Assembly (NCBI GenBank): GCA_024399065.1
Contig: JAKSIB010000003.1
Coordinates: forward strand, 1-64,000
Length of the DNA stretch: 64,000 bases
Direction of reading: 5' to 3'
Origin: Fibrobacter sp.
Lineage (GTDB): Bacteria; Fibrobacterota; Fibrobacteria; Fibrobacterales; Fibrobacteraceae
The position numbers were made by a program, and so were the translations under genes. The notes beneath the pieces are model-generated. The model did no database searches, was not told the origin of the DNA, and was given only the letters and a program-made list of their open reading frames with translations. Each line of letters starts with the position of its first letter. Position 1 is the first letter of the stretch. Positions 45,714 to 53,466 of this stretch are shown in pieces.

Positions 45714-48299
45714 TTACTTCAGGCTTACCTTGCGGACCATGAGCACTGCGCCGTGGTTGGAGATTACCTTGGCGAAGTAGGTGCCTGCGCTCAGGCTTTC
45801 CAGGGAGATGGTGGCGCTGCCGTTAACAGCGTGCATCTGCTTGACGCGTCCCTTGGTGTCCATCAGCATCACGCGGGAGTCTGCAGGAGCGGCCACGAAG
45901 AGGTTGCGGCCTGCCAGCTGCATGCTTGCGGAAATTCTGTTCGACATGTGGACGGTCTTGATACCCTGAATCACGGTGCCTTCCGGAGCACCCACGATGG
46001 TGCCGCGGCCTACGGTACTCATGTACACGACGCCGTAGGTATTCATGTCGCCTACAACGAACTTGCCGTTACCCGGACCGCCGAACTGGTGCATGTCATC
46101 GTTGATGCGTTCGAAGGTCTTGCACTTGTCGGTACTGCGGTAGATGCCAACGGGGGAGTACTTGTATTCCGTGCCGCCCCACTGCTTTTCGCCGATGGAA
46201 TCCTTGGTGCCACCCCAGATGTAGATGGTTTCGTAGTCGGAGCCTTCCTTGGCCTTTCCGATACCAACTGCAACTGCGGTACCCACGATGTTGCAATCAG
46301 TCCAGGTCTTGCCGCCGTCTTCGGTGTAGCTGAGACCGTTATGAGAGTAACCGTCGGCTTGCCAAATCTGTTCCTGGTCGCGGGCTACCCAAACGTGGCC
46401 TTCCTTGCCGGGAACCGTGCGGATGGGGTTGCCTGCACCAGACCAGTTTTCGTTGGTCTTGAGGTTGGATGCCTGCTTGAATGTTTTGCCTGCGTCGCTG
46501 GAAACGTAGAACTCGCCATTGTCGCCGGCCAGGTAGAATACATCAGGATTTACCGGGTCCGGAGTCATGCGGCCGCTGCCTGCGCTAAGGGTCACTGCAG
46601 TCCATGTCTTGCCGTTATCTGCGGAGCGGTAGTAGGAAGATCCGTTTTCCGGCTTGTGCATGATGACCTTGCCATCTGCGGAGAGTGCCACGATACCCTT
46701 GGAACCCTTGATGATGCCGTCAACTTCCAGGTCGGTCCATGTTTCGCCCATGTCGTCGGAGCGGTACATCATGTTGTGGTTCTTGCTTTCGTACTGCAGG
46801 TATTCCGTTGTCACGCCTGTGCGGACCAGTGTACCCGTCAGGGGAGCGTAGCCCATGCTTTCGGTGGAGCCCACAGTGGGGAAGTGGCGCTTGACCGGAG
46901 CATTAATATCAGTATAGACGCCGCCGTCGTAGTCACCGATGGCAGTAACCAGCGGGCCGCCCGGAATGCTTACGATATCCAGAGGAACGGTTTCTTCGAT
47001 GCCCTTGGATTCAAACTTCCATACGGGAACCTTGGCGGTGATGTCGTCGGTAGTGAAAATGCCGTTACCGCTGGTGACCCACACCTTCTTGTTATCGAAG
47101 GGGTCGAATTCCAAAGAGCCTGCCCAGTGGATGGCGTTACCCGGAATCCAGTCGGTGCCGTTGGCGTCGATGTTGGGAATATCGTTGTAGTGCTGGCCGT
47201 GAATCCAGTTCTTGCCGCCGTCGGTGGTGACGTAAATGCGGTCGCCGTAGTTGTCGCGTTCGTCCTTGGTCACGTGACGGCCGGTGTACTTACCCAAAGT
47301 GGAAACCACGATATGGTTCTTGTCCTTGGGATCGATGGCGATGCCGCCGTAGGAACTTTCGTTCTTCTTGTGCTGCATGTTGCCCTGATCGTCTTCTTCG
47401 TCATCGTAGGGCGTAATGTCGGTCCAGGTGTTGGTCTTGAGATCCAGCTTCATCACAGCGCCGCTGTTGATGGTGTGTGGGCCCGGGCCATCGGCGTAGG
47501 TAATGAACATTTCGCCGTCCACGATCTTTGCGCGGTGGGGCATGTACTTGGCGGGGCCACCTTCGATAACCTTCCAGGTCTTGCCGCCGTCCTTGGAAAC
47601 CTGCAGGTTGTCCTTGGTGTCGGAAATGCCGATATAAATAGTGGCGGTGCTACCGTCGGCCAACTTGCCCTGAGTTTCGTCGAACATGACGAAGGCTACA
47701 CCGTTCACGCCATTCAAGGCGCTCTGGGTGGCGCTGGAGATGGCTACCTTGTAGAAACTCTCCCAGGTCTTGCCGTAGTCGGTACTTCTATAGATACCTG
47801 CGTTACGGCTGCCGCAAAGGATGATGTTCGGCATGTTGGGGTCCACAGCCAGCTTTTCGCCGGTCTGGCGGCCCATGCCGTTACCGTGTGCCAAAATACC
47901 GGTGCCGTCCTTGAAGCCCACGTAGGTGGTGTCCCAGGTGTTACCATAGTCTTCGGAGCGGAGCACAGCGGTACGTCCCCAGCTAAAGTAGCCGGTACCT
48001 GCCAGCACATAGATGCGCTTGGGGTCGGTGGGGTCCAGGGCGAAGGATTCGGTGCCGTAAAGGCCCTTGTCCAATTCGCTGAACTGGTCCATGAGGGGGA
48101 GCCAAATGCCGTGGCCAGCGTCCCAGCGGTAAATGCCGCCCACGTCGGTACGTGCGTACAAAAGATTCTTTTCTGCCGGATGGGGGAGGACGGCGCTAAC
48201 AAAGCCACCGCCGTCGAAACGGACGTTGCCCCAGTCGTACTTTTCTGCCATACTTGCGGTGGCAAGCAGAGAAAGGCCCAAAACGATAAACTTTTTCAT
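45714..48299 (-). CDS. GH74 xyloglucanase with C-terminal sorting-type domain
   Basis: An 861-aa secreted family 74 enzyme that cuts the xyloglucan backbone. Signal peptide 1-18 (ends ASMA-E). Two seven-bladed propeller halves are built from Asp-box-type repeats (YRSTDYGKTWES, YTEDGGKTWTD, RSADNGKTWTA). The first catalytic Asp is probably D52 in ARTDVGGIYRWD. The last ~75 residues (VMLMDTKGRVKQMHA ... GTYFAKVI) resemble the type IX sorting-type module of the GH127 protein. The start at 48299 begins MKKFIVLGLSLL; four codons upstream is an alternative ATG. A long open frame on the opposite strand is an antisense shadow. Confidence 0.92.
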   Translation of the reverse strand: MKKFIVLGLSLLATASMAEKYDWGNVRFDGGGFVSAVLPHPAEKNLLYARTDVGGIYRWDAGHGIWLPLMDQFSELDKGLYGTESFALDPTDPKRIYVLAGTGYFSWGRTAVLRSEDYGNTWDTTYVGFKDGTGILAHGNGMGRQTGEKLAVDPNMPNIILCGSRNAGIYRSTDYGKTWESFYKVAISSATQSALNGVNGVAFVMFDETQGKLADGSTATIYIGISDTKDNLQVSKDGGKTWKVIEGGPAKYMPHRAKIVDGEMFITYADGPGPHTINSGAVMKLDLKTNTWTDITPYDDEEDDQGNMQHKKNESSYGGIAIDPKDKNHIVVSTLGKYTGRHVTKDERDNYGDRIYVTTDGGKNWIHGQHYNDIPNIDANGTDWIPGNAIHWAGSLEFDPFDNKKVWVTSGNGIFTTDDITAKVPVWKFESKGIEETVPLDIVSIPGGPLVTAIGDYDGGVYTDINAPVKRHFPTVGSTESMGYAPLTGTLVRTGVTTEYLQYESKNHNMMYRSDDMGETWTDLEVDGIIKGSKGIVALSADGKVIMHKPENGSSYYRSADNGKTWTAVTLSAGSGRMTPDPVNPDVFYLAGDNGEFYVSSDAGKTFKQASNLKTNENWSGAGNPIRTVPGKEGHVWVARDQEQIWQADGYSHNGLSYTEDGGKTWTDCNIVGTAVAVGIGKAKEGSDYETIYIWGGTKDSIGEKQWGGTEYKYSPVGIYRSTDKCKTFERINDDMHQFGGPGNGKFVVGDMNTYGVVYMSTVGRGTIVGAPEGTVIQGIKTVHMSNRISASMQLAGRNLFVAAPADSRVMLMDTKGRVKQMHAVNGSATISLESLSAGTYFAKVISNHGAVLMVRKVSLK

Positions 48300-48314
48300 A
48301 AATCCCAACAACCT

Positions 48315-48335
48315 TTGGGGTGAAACCCCTTTTTT
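48315..48335. other. Hairpin in the GH74 5' leader
   Basis: GGGGT-GAA-ACCCC flanked by T6 on the plus strand, 16-36 nt upstream of the GH74 start on the minus strand. It may stabilise or regulate the GH74 leader, or act as a barrier to plus-strand transcription. Confidence 0.35.
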
Positions 48336-48452
48336 GCCACTATAATTTATACCCCTTTGATTGAAAAGGAGTTAACGAATTGGGAAGTGTGATAATAAAC
48401 GTTGAGAGGTGTTCTACAACCCTGCAACAGGGAATGTGAGAATCAAAAAACA

Positions 48453-48481
48453 TTGAAAATTGCCCCTTATCTAACTATATT
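48453..48481 (+). promoter_or_regulatory. Sigma70-type promoter of PRPP synthetase gene
   Basis: TTGAAA at 48453-48458, 17-nt spacer, TATATT at 48476-48481. Both hexamers and the spacing are identical to the rpsL promoter. Confidence 0.7.
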
Positions 48482-48523
48482 TTTACGCACAAACCACTAA
48501 AAACCTTTAAAAAAGGCAATCTT

Positions 48524-49690
48524 ATGTCAGATCGTTTTATCGTGACCGGTAACTTCACCGATGATCCGTTCGCCATCGACATGGCCCAGTACATTGGTCT
48601 TCGTGAAGATATTTCCGACGTGGTCTCCCTCAAGACCTTCGCCAACTCCGAATTCTGCCCCCGCTACATGCTGGATGCCGATGACATCGAACATATCGGT
48701 CGCCGCCTCGAAGGCAAGATTGTCCTTATCTGCTCCGTTTCCAACCACGAACGCAGCCGTAACGACTACGCCATGCGTAACATGATCCTCGCCCGCGCCG
48801 CCAAGGACAACGGTGCCGAACAGGTCGTTCTCGTGGAACCGGACTTGTTCTACTCTGCACAGGACCGCGGCCCGCACCGCGTTGGCGAACTTGAAAAGGA
48901 TCGCCCGGATGCAGACCTCAAGAAGTTCGACGGCCAGGCTTTCTCCAGCATGCTCTATGCTGAACTCCTGAAGAAGTCCGGTGTGGACGCTGTGGTCACC
49001 TGCCACAACCACTCCATCAAGGTCCAGAACCTCTTCAACGACATTTTCGAAGGTCACTTCCACAACCTGATTCCGACTGACGTTTACGCTCACTACATCA
49101 AGAACAGCAACTTCGTGCAGTGCGGTAAGGATGGCAACAACCTCGTTATCGTTTCCCCGGACAAGGGCGCACGCCCCTTCATGAACGCTGTCTACGATGC
49201 CCTCCAGCTCCCGGAATGCAAGCGCGTGGTGATGGACAAGGTCCGTACCGGCGAACGTGAAATCTCCATGACCTTCAACCCGGAACTTTCCGACATCAGC
49301 ATCGACGAAATCGAAGGCAAGGACGTAATCGTGTTCGACGACATGGTCCGTACCGGTACCACCATCGTTCAGTGCTGCGAACACATCAAGAAGGGCAACC
49401 CCAACCGCGTGTGCTTCGGCGTCACCCACTTCCACACCAGTGCAGAAGCTCGTGAAAAGCTGAACAGCCCCGCAATCGACGAAATTCTTACCACCTCCAC
49501 CCTGCCGGATATCATGAACCGTGACTGCCAGGGTCGTCTCCGTAAGAAGCTCACCGTTTTGAAGCTCGGTAAGTGGATTGCTCGCCACGTGATGCAGATG
49601 TACGGCATGGACGACGGTCGTTTCGAACGCGACTTCTACAAGATCGACATGTCCTCCAAGAACCCCCGTTGGCCGCCTCAGCAGTACTAA
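48524..49690 (+). CDS. prs: Divergent ribose-phosphate pyrophosphokinase
   Basis: A 388-aa PRPP synthetase-like enzyme, which transfers pyrophosphate from ATP to ribose-5-phosphate. The PRPP-binding loop VIVFDDMVRTGTT (near 264-276) and NHERSRNDYAMRNMILARAA (near 74-93) are present. It is about 70 residues longer than classical Prs (315 aa) with extra sequence in the middle (LFYSAQDRGPHRVGELEKDR) and at the C-terminus, so it belongs to a divergent class. As no other prs is in view, it may be the housekeeping enzyme; its promoter and codon bias support strong expression. Confidence 0.85.
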   Translation: MSDRFIVTGNFTDDPFAIDMAQYIGLREDISDVVSLKTFANSEFCPRYMLDADDIEHIGRRLEGKIVLICSVSNHERSRNDYAMRNMILARAAKDNGAEQVVLVEPDLFYSAQDRGPHRVGELEKDRPDADLKKFDGQAFSSMLYAELLKKSGVDAVVTCHNHSIKVQNLFNDIFEGHFHNLIPTDVYAHYIKNSNFVQCGKDGNNLVIVSPDKGARPFMNAVYDALQLPECKRVVMDKVRTGEREISMTFNPELSDISIDEIEGKDVIVFDDMVRTGTTIVQCCEHIKKGNPNRVCFGVTHFHTSAEAREKLNSPAIDEILTTSTLPDIMNRDCQGRLRKKLTVLKLGKWIARHVMQMYGMDDGRFERDFYKIDMSSKNPRWPPQQY

Positions 49691-49723
49691 TTTAGGCGCG
49701 AGGCTCGAGGTACGAGGCTTTAT

Positions 49724-49758
49724 AAAATCTCCGGACGTTCGGTCCGGGGATTATTTTT
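49724..49758 (+). terminator. Intrinsic terminator of prs
   Basis: AATCTCCGGAC, loop GTTCG, GTCCGGGGATT, then ATTTTT. It lies between convergent genes. Confidence 0.88.
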
Positions 49759-50311
49759 AAATGCCGATCATGCATTTGGTGGTGTGGACCGCGAGTATTT
49801 TCGTTAGCTCGTTGCGGTCGTTCACCACGATGTTCAACAGTTCCTTGACGCCGTACTGTTCCGTGACGGCATCCACGATGCAGGGGCACAGGCCCTTGGG
49901 AATGCCGTTGTCGATGCAGGCGTTGACCAGGGCCTTTTTCATGGTGGCGTTGTATTCGTCGGGGGCGCATTCCACAAAGAACTCGTAACCGATGAATTGG
50001 GCCTCTTCGTCGGCCACCTCGAACATCTTGTTGTAGCGGGGAACGTCGGCCACCACCTTGCCGTAGGCGCAGGTGCATACGCTCTGGGCGGTGGACTGTC
50101 CCACGAATTCCACGCCGTTCTCCATGCAGTATTCCATGAACTCGGTCTTGTCGGGAGGCAAGAGCTTTACCTGTGCGTTGGCGGTCTGCGCGGCGGCGGG
50201 AACAGCCAAGACGGAAACTGCCAAGACGGCGGCGGTCAAGCCAGAAACCGCCAGAACGGAGGCGAATGAAACTGCGGACGAAACGGCGGCAAATCTACGG
50301 GAAAAATTCAT
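49757..50311 (-). CDS. Secreted cysteine-rich protein of unknown function
   Basis: A 184-aa protein with a long Ala/Val-rich signal peptide (about 1-42, ends AAAQ). The mature part contains two similar cysteine blocks: YCMENGVEF...SVCTCAYGKV and ACIDNGIPKGLCPCIVDAV (pattern C-x(4)-G-...-C-x-C). This suggests an internal duplication stabilised by disulfides or binding a metal. Not recognised. The start at 50311 puts the signal peptide first; in-frame codons upstream to 50410 cross the intergenic region. Confidence 0.7.
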   Translation of the reverse strand: MNFSRRFAAVSSAVSFASVLAVSGLTAAVLAVSVLAVPAAAQTANAQVKLLPPDKTEFMEYCMENGVEFVGQSTAQSVCTCAYGKVVADVPRYNKMFEVADEEAQFIGYEFFVECAPDEYNATMKKALVNACIDNGIPKGLCPCIVDAVTEQYGVKELLNIVVNDRNELTKILAVHTTKCMIGI

Positions 50312-50400
50312 GGGCTTAAATATATATAAAAGCGCCATAGCCCGTGACTTTTCGTGAGGTAACTTTTTTTTCAAAGTTCCTTTGTTGCGATGTTTGAAAT

Positions 50401-50434
50401 AAAAAAACATCCCGACATCATTGCGATGCCGGGA
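50401..50434 (-). terminator. Terminator of DUF6261-like gene
   Basis: TCCCG-A-CATC, loop, GATG-C-CGGGA; the A7 run on the left gives a U-tract on the minus strand and a TTTTATTTT tail is available on the plus strand. Confidence 0.75.
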
Positions 50435-50473
50435 CTTTTATTTTCTCCTATTTCCTTATGTGTGTAGTGTAGA

Positions 50474-51298
50474 TCATGCCGCATTTTCTACACCCACCGT
50501 GGAAGCATTGTCCGTGGTGGGTGCGGCGTTTACCGCTTCGGCAACAGTCGCCGCGTTATCAGTCGCGTTATTCGCCGGGTTCCCGTTTTCTCCCTGTTCG
50601 TTGTTCTTTCGTTCTCGGCGGATCTTGACCTGCAGCTTCTTGGCGACAACGGCCGCGTCCATGCTTTCGAGGAATACCTTGCAGGATTCGCTTCCGGTTG
50701 CCGCCTTGAATGTTGCGGCACCAATCATGATGTTGTATGCGTCGGCGCAGGCGGCGCGCAACTTCTTGCAGTGATCCAGTTCCCTCATGCCGCTTTCCGA
50801 GAACCTGGCCATGTCGGCTTCGATGAACTGGTTGTTTACGCTTTCCAACCTTTCGAGCCATTCCTTGAATCCGCAGGCCTCCAGCTTTTCTGCTTCGATA
50901 TCCTTGATGCCCTGGATGATGTTCAGGATGATACCCGTGGATTGCACCTGGTTGTTATTGAGGGGGGAGGGGCTTTCGCTGAAGATCTTACAGATCAAGG
51001 CTCCTGTTTCGGCGGCGCTTGCGTCGGGGATGCGGGCTGCGGCCTTGGCCACGTTGCGGCATGCCACATAGATCTTGTTGCGTTCCTCGTCCAGGTTCTT
51101 CGCCAAGCTTGCCGTGGTTTCGGTGATGCTTGCTTTCAAGAAGTTGCCCAGGTTCTGCACCGCTGTTTCGTAGTCGGTAATGGCCTGCTGGATTTCCTTG
51201 TCGGTAACCGCCTTGGCGTATTTCACGCCTTCGGTATGAAGGCCGAGGAACTCGTCGTTGCGGAGGGAAGGGAAGTTGATAATAGTCATGTTTTTCAT
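50474..51298 (-). CDS. DUF6261-like helical protein
   Basis: A 274-aa predicted cytoplasmic, mainly helical protein. Its start (MTIINFPSLRNDEFLGLHTE) resembles proteins grouped as DUF6261 in Bacteroidetes, from memory only. Residues about 225-274 are a low-complexity tail rich in Asn, Ala, Thr and Val with repeats of DNAATV/DNASTV. Function unknown. Upstream lies a set of five helically phased GTCAC boxes and then the 43-bp repeat array. Confidence 0.65.
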   Translation of the reverse strand: MKNMTIINFPSLRNDEFLGLHTEGVKYAKAVTDKEIQQAITDYETAVQNLGNFLKASITETTASLAKNLDEERNKIYVACRNVAKAAARIPDASAAETGALICKIFSESPSPLNNNQVQSTGIILNIIQGIKDIEAEKLEACGFKEWLERLESVNNQFIEADMARFSESGMRELDHCKKLRAACADAYNIMIGAATFKAATGSESCKVFLESMDAAVVAKKLQVKIRRERKNNEQGENGNPANNATDNAATVAEAVNAAPTTDNASTVGVENAA

Positions 51299-51347
51299 TT
51301 TTGTAACCTCGTTTTATGAGTGTACCTTTAAACTACGAAGTTTGTTT

Positions 51348-51416
51348 GTCACAGATGGTCACAAACGGTCACGATTGTGTAAAAGTTTATGCCACTTTTG
51401 TCACGTTTTTGTCACG
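51348..51416. promoter_or_regulatory. Five phased GTCAC boxes upstream of DUF6261-like gene
   Basis: GTCACA at 51348 and 51358, GTCACG at 51368, 51400 and 51411, all in the same orientation. Start-to-start spacings of 10, 10, 32 and 11 bp place them on roughly one face of the helix. They begin 50 bp upstream of the minus-strand start codon at 51298. Likely operator sites for a cooperative regulator. Confidence 0.5.
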
Positions 51417-52245
51417 TTTTGACCATTGTATGACACTGTATTTTTGTTGTCATTCATTTGTTTTTCGTGTGGACCATCATGCGCGTAGGAAAATGCTCGG
51501 AAATTTTTAGGCTGCGAATTATTTGTACGAAATCATGTGGCGTTTTTTGCTCTCTGGACCATCTTGTACAAATTAGACGGCGTCCCTTTTTGGCCTTAGG
51601 GCGATCTTTTGCACATTATCCTGCGACAACCTTTTGCCCACGGACGATGATACGCGTATTCTGTACCGTGTGCTTTTGTGACGGTGCCGTGATGCGCGTA
51701 GTCCGTACCGTCCATTTTAGCGACGGTGCCGTGATGCGTGTATTCTGTACCGTATACTTTTTGCGACGGGACCGTGATGCGCGAATTCTGTACCATCTAT
51801 TTTTTGCGATGGGATGATGATGCACGTAATCTGTACCGATCACTTTTTGTAACGGGTCCATGATGCGCGTAATATATATACTCCGCCTTATGCCTGCGGG
51901 CGATTCTACTCGCAATATATAGTGGCCGCCTTTAGCGCATGGCACGGCATTTGCGCATTTTTCTGCGACAATTCATTTTCTACGGATCCCTTTACGTGCA
52001 ATATACGGCAACCGATTTTCACCTGCGGTATATATTGCGTGCAAAACGTAGTGCCGGAATTTTGTTTACGGGCAACCATACGCGCATTACCCCGCGCCGA
52101 CTTTTTTCCGGTGGATGATTCTACGCATATTAAGTACCATCGGCTTTTTACCTGCGGGCGATCCTATGCGCAAAATGCGGCAACGGAATTTTGTCAAATG
52201 AAATCTCTTGCGCATGATGGTGCGCGTGTCGTTTGAAATCCCGCG
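51417..52245. repeat. Array of about 19 degenerate 43-bp units
   Basis: No gene is supportable between 51299 and 52383. T-tracts recur at about 51461, 51504, 51545, 51587, 51632, 51674, 51715, 51759, 51801, 51844, 51887, 51930, 51976, 52016, 52060, 52103, 52145, 52189 and 52232 (mean spacing 42.8 bp, range 40-46). In most units a near-palindromic core (GATGATACGCGTA, TGATGCGCGTA, CCTATGCGCAAAA, CTTGCGCATGATG) sits 12-16 bp after the tract. Units from 51632 to 51844 also share TGTACCGT. Unit lengths vary, so no reading frame is kept; repeats are too divergent and have no spacers for CRISPR. Confidence 0.75.
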
Positions 52246-52351
52246 CGGGCCTTTTTGGGGCGATTACCGGTGCCCGATTCTGCAAAAAAAACGTGTATAG
52301 AGTAGGCAGTGGCGTTTTCCGGATTCGGCAAAAACGCTCTTTGCCTGCAAA

Positions 52352-52367
52352 CCGGCTGCGTTGCCGG
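52352..52367 (+). other. Conserved leader hairpin, Rpn copy 1
   Basis: CCGGC, TGCGTT, GCCGG, preceded by CCTGCAAA, 17 nt before the Rpn copy 1 start codon. The same hairpin with CGCGTC loop precedes copies 2 and 3. Confidence 0.5.
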
Positions 52368-52383
52368 AACAAAAGGACTATAC

Positions 52384-53205
52384 ATGAATAAAAATACAAC
52401 AACTGTTGCTGCAGACATTGATAACGAAATAAAAGTCATCGACTTCTCGAAAATTACCATCACCAACCGCTTCATGTTCCCGCTGGTCATGAGCCACAAG
52501 GAAATCGCCAAGCCCTTCATCGAGGCGGCGCTTGGCATCAAGATCTACGACTTGAAAGACCCCGAGCAGGAAAAGACCGACCAGGTAAGCCTCTTCGGCA
52601 AGAGTGTCCGCTACGACGTCTATGCCCAGGAAATCAGTGAAAAGGGCGAGACTATCCGCACCTTTGACTTGGAAATGCAGGTAAAGGATACCAAGGAATT
52701 GCCGAAGCGAGCACGCTACTATCAGTCGGTCCGCGACACTCACGAGTTGCACAAGGGTGCGCTGTACAGCAATCTCCGTGACCAGTATGTGCTCTTCATC
52801 TGCCCCGACGATATTTTCGGTGCGGGACTGCCTGTCTACAGTTTCCAGAATTATGCTGCCGAAGACAGGAATGTGGCCCTGAATGACCGCACCTTCAAAA
52901 ATTTCTATATATTTAACGAGTACGAAAAGTTACCGGATTCGCACCCCTTGAAACCGTACTTGAAGTATTTCGCCACCAACACCGCAAATTCCTCCGAGAC
53001 GAGGGCTATCCACGACAAAGTGGAATGGTATCGTACGGACGGCTTGACCCAGGAGCGCATCATGACTCATGAACAGGAAATCCAGCTTGCCGCAGCATTC
53101 GCCGAGGAGAAGGAGCGCGAACGCAACGAGAAGATTATTGCCGAGAAGGATGCTGAATTGGCTGCTCTCCGGGCGGAAATAGAACGCCTTAAGAACGCCA
53201 AGTAA
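52384..53205 (+). CDS. Rpn-family PD-(D/E)XK nuclease / putative transposase, copy 1
   Basis: A 273-aa member of the Rpn/PDDEXK_2 family (TIGR01784-like). The nuclease core spans about residues 12-225: NRFMFPLVMSHKEIAKPF at its start, the catalytic Asp in SVRYDVYA and the E-x-Q in FDLEMQVKDTKELPKRARYY. The last ~45 residues are a charged coiled coil. E. coli Rpn proteins are DNA endonucleases linked to recombination and phage defence. The ATG at 52384 follows AAAAGGAC and a conserved leader hairpin. Residues from 13 onward are identical to copy 2 except for a shorter coiled coil. It contains an internal in-frame start at 53062. Confidence 0.85.
   Translation: MNKNTTTVAADIDNEIKVIDFSKITITNRFMFPLVMSHKEIAKPFIEAALGIKIYDLKDPEQEKTDQVSLFGKSVRYDVYAQEISEKGETIRTFDLEMQVKDTKELPKRARYYQSVRDTHELHKGALYSNLRDQYVLFICPDDIFGAGLPVYSFQNYAAEDRNVALNDRTFKNFYIFNEYEKLPDSHPLKPYLKYFATNTANSSETRAIHDKVEWYRTDGLTQERIMTHEQEIQLAAAFAEEKERERNEKIIAEKDAELAALRAEIERLKNAK
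53062..53205 (+). CDS. Possible intragenic C-terminal product of Rpn copy 1
   Basis: In-frame ATG at 53062 with AGGAG at 53051-53055 (6-nt spacing). It would give a 47-aa coiled-coil protein starting MTHEQEIQLAAAFAEE. The same arrangement exists in copies 2 and 3. E. coli Rpn genes are reported to make such a short C-terminal protein that inhibits the full nuclease; here it is inferred. Confidence 0.45.
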   Translation: MTHEQEIQLAAAFAEEKERERNEKIIAEKDAELAALRAEIERLKNAK

Positions 53206-53232
53206 CTTCCGCGGATAACCTCCGTGATACCA

Positions 53233-53258
53233 AGGACCCCGCGTGGGGTCTTTTTTTT
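53233..53258 (+). terminator. Terminator of Rpn copy 1
   Basis: GACCCC, GCGT, GGGGTC, T8. The preceding ~30 bp are repeated after copy 2. Confidence 0.85.
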
Positions 53259-53283
53259 GCAAATGGAGGCGCATCTCTCCACA

Positions 53284-53330
53284 CGTCATCCCTTCGGCAG
53301 GCTCAGGAGCGGCGAAGTTGCGATAGAATC
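53284..53330. repeat. Dispersed short repeat before Rpn copy 2
   Basis: CGTCATCCCTTCGGCAGGC then GCGGCGAAGTTGCGATAGAATC; the same kind of string (CGTCATCC...GCGAAGCTGCGATAGGATC) precedes copy 3 at 55697-55730. Confidence 0.5.
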
Positions 53331-53347
53331 CATTCTTATCCCACGGG

Positions 53348-53466
53348 TAGTGAAAGTTTTTTTTACAAAGATTTCTTGCGCAAATGAGACGTTTGCTGCG
53401 TGTATATAAGTAGGTAGGGACTGTTCTACCTGCGAACCGGCCGCGTCGCCGGATGTCTAGGTAACT
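53348..53466 (+). promoter_or_regulatory. Conserved promoter/leader of Rpn copy 2
   Basis: About 115 bp matching the upstream region of copy 3 (55743-55868): TTTACAAAGATTTCTTGCGC, then GTGTATATAAG at 53400-53410 as a likely -10 region, a purine/GTAG stretch, and hairpin CCGGC-CGCGTC-GCCGG at 53437-53452. Only the hairpin and part of the -10 area are kept in copy 1. Confidence 0.5.

Noticed and set aside
45642-48323. 893-codon plus-strand open frame opposite the GH74 gene
   Set aside because: Shadow of a biased coding strand; the minus frame has signal peptide, Asp-box repeats and a terminator in the right place.
48315-48335. Terminator on the plus strand before prs
   Set aside because: No plus-strand gene ends there; it is more likely a leader hairpin of the minus-strand GH74 gene.
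51458-51945. Tandem-repeat protein genes with 14-residue period on either strand
   Set aside because: A 42-bp unit gives 14-residue repeats in any frame; unit length varies from 40 to 46 bp along the array, so no frame survives beyond a few units.
51417-52245. CRISPR array
   Set aside because: Repeats are degenerate, no constant repeat with unique spacers of equal size, no cas genes in the window.
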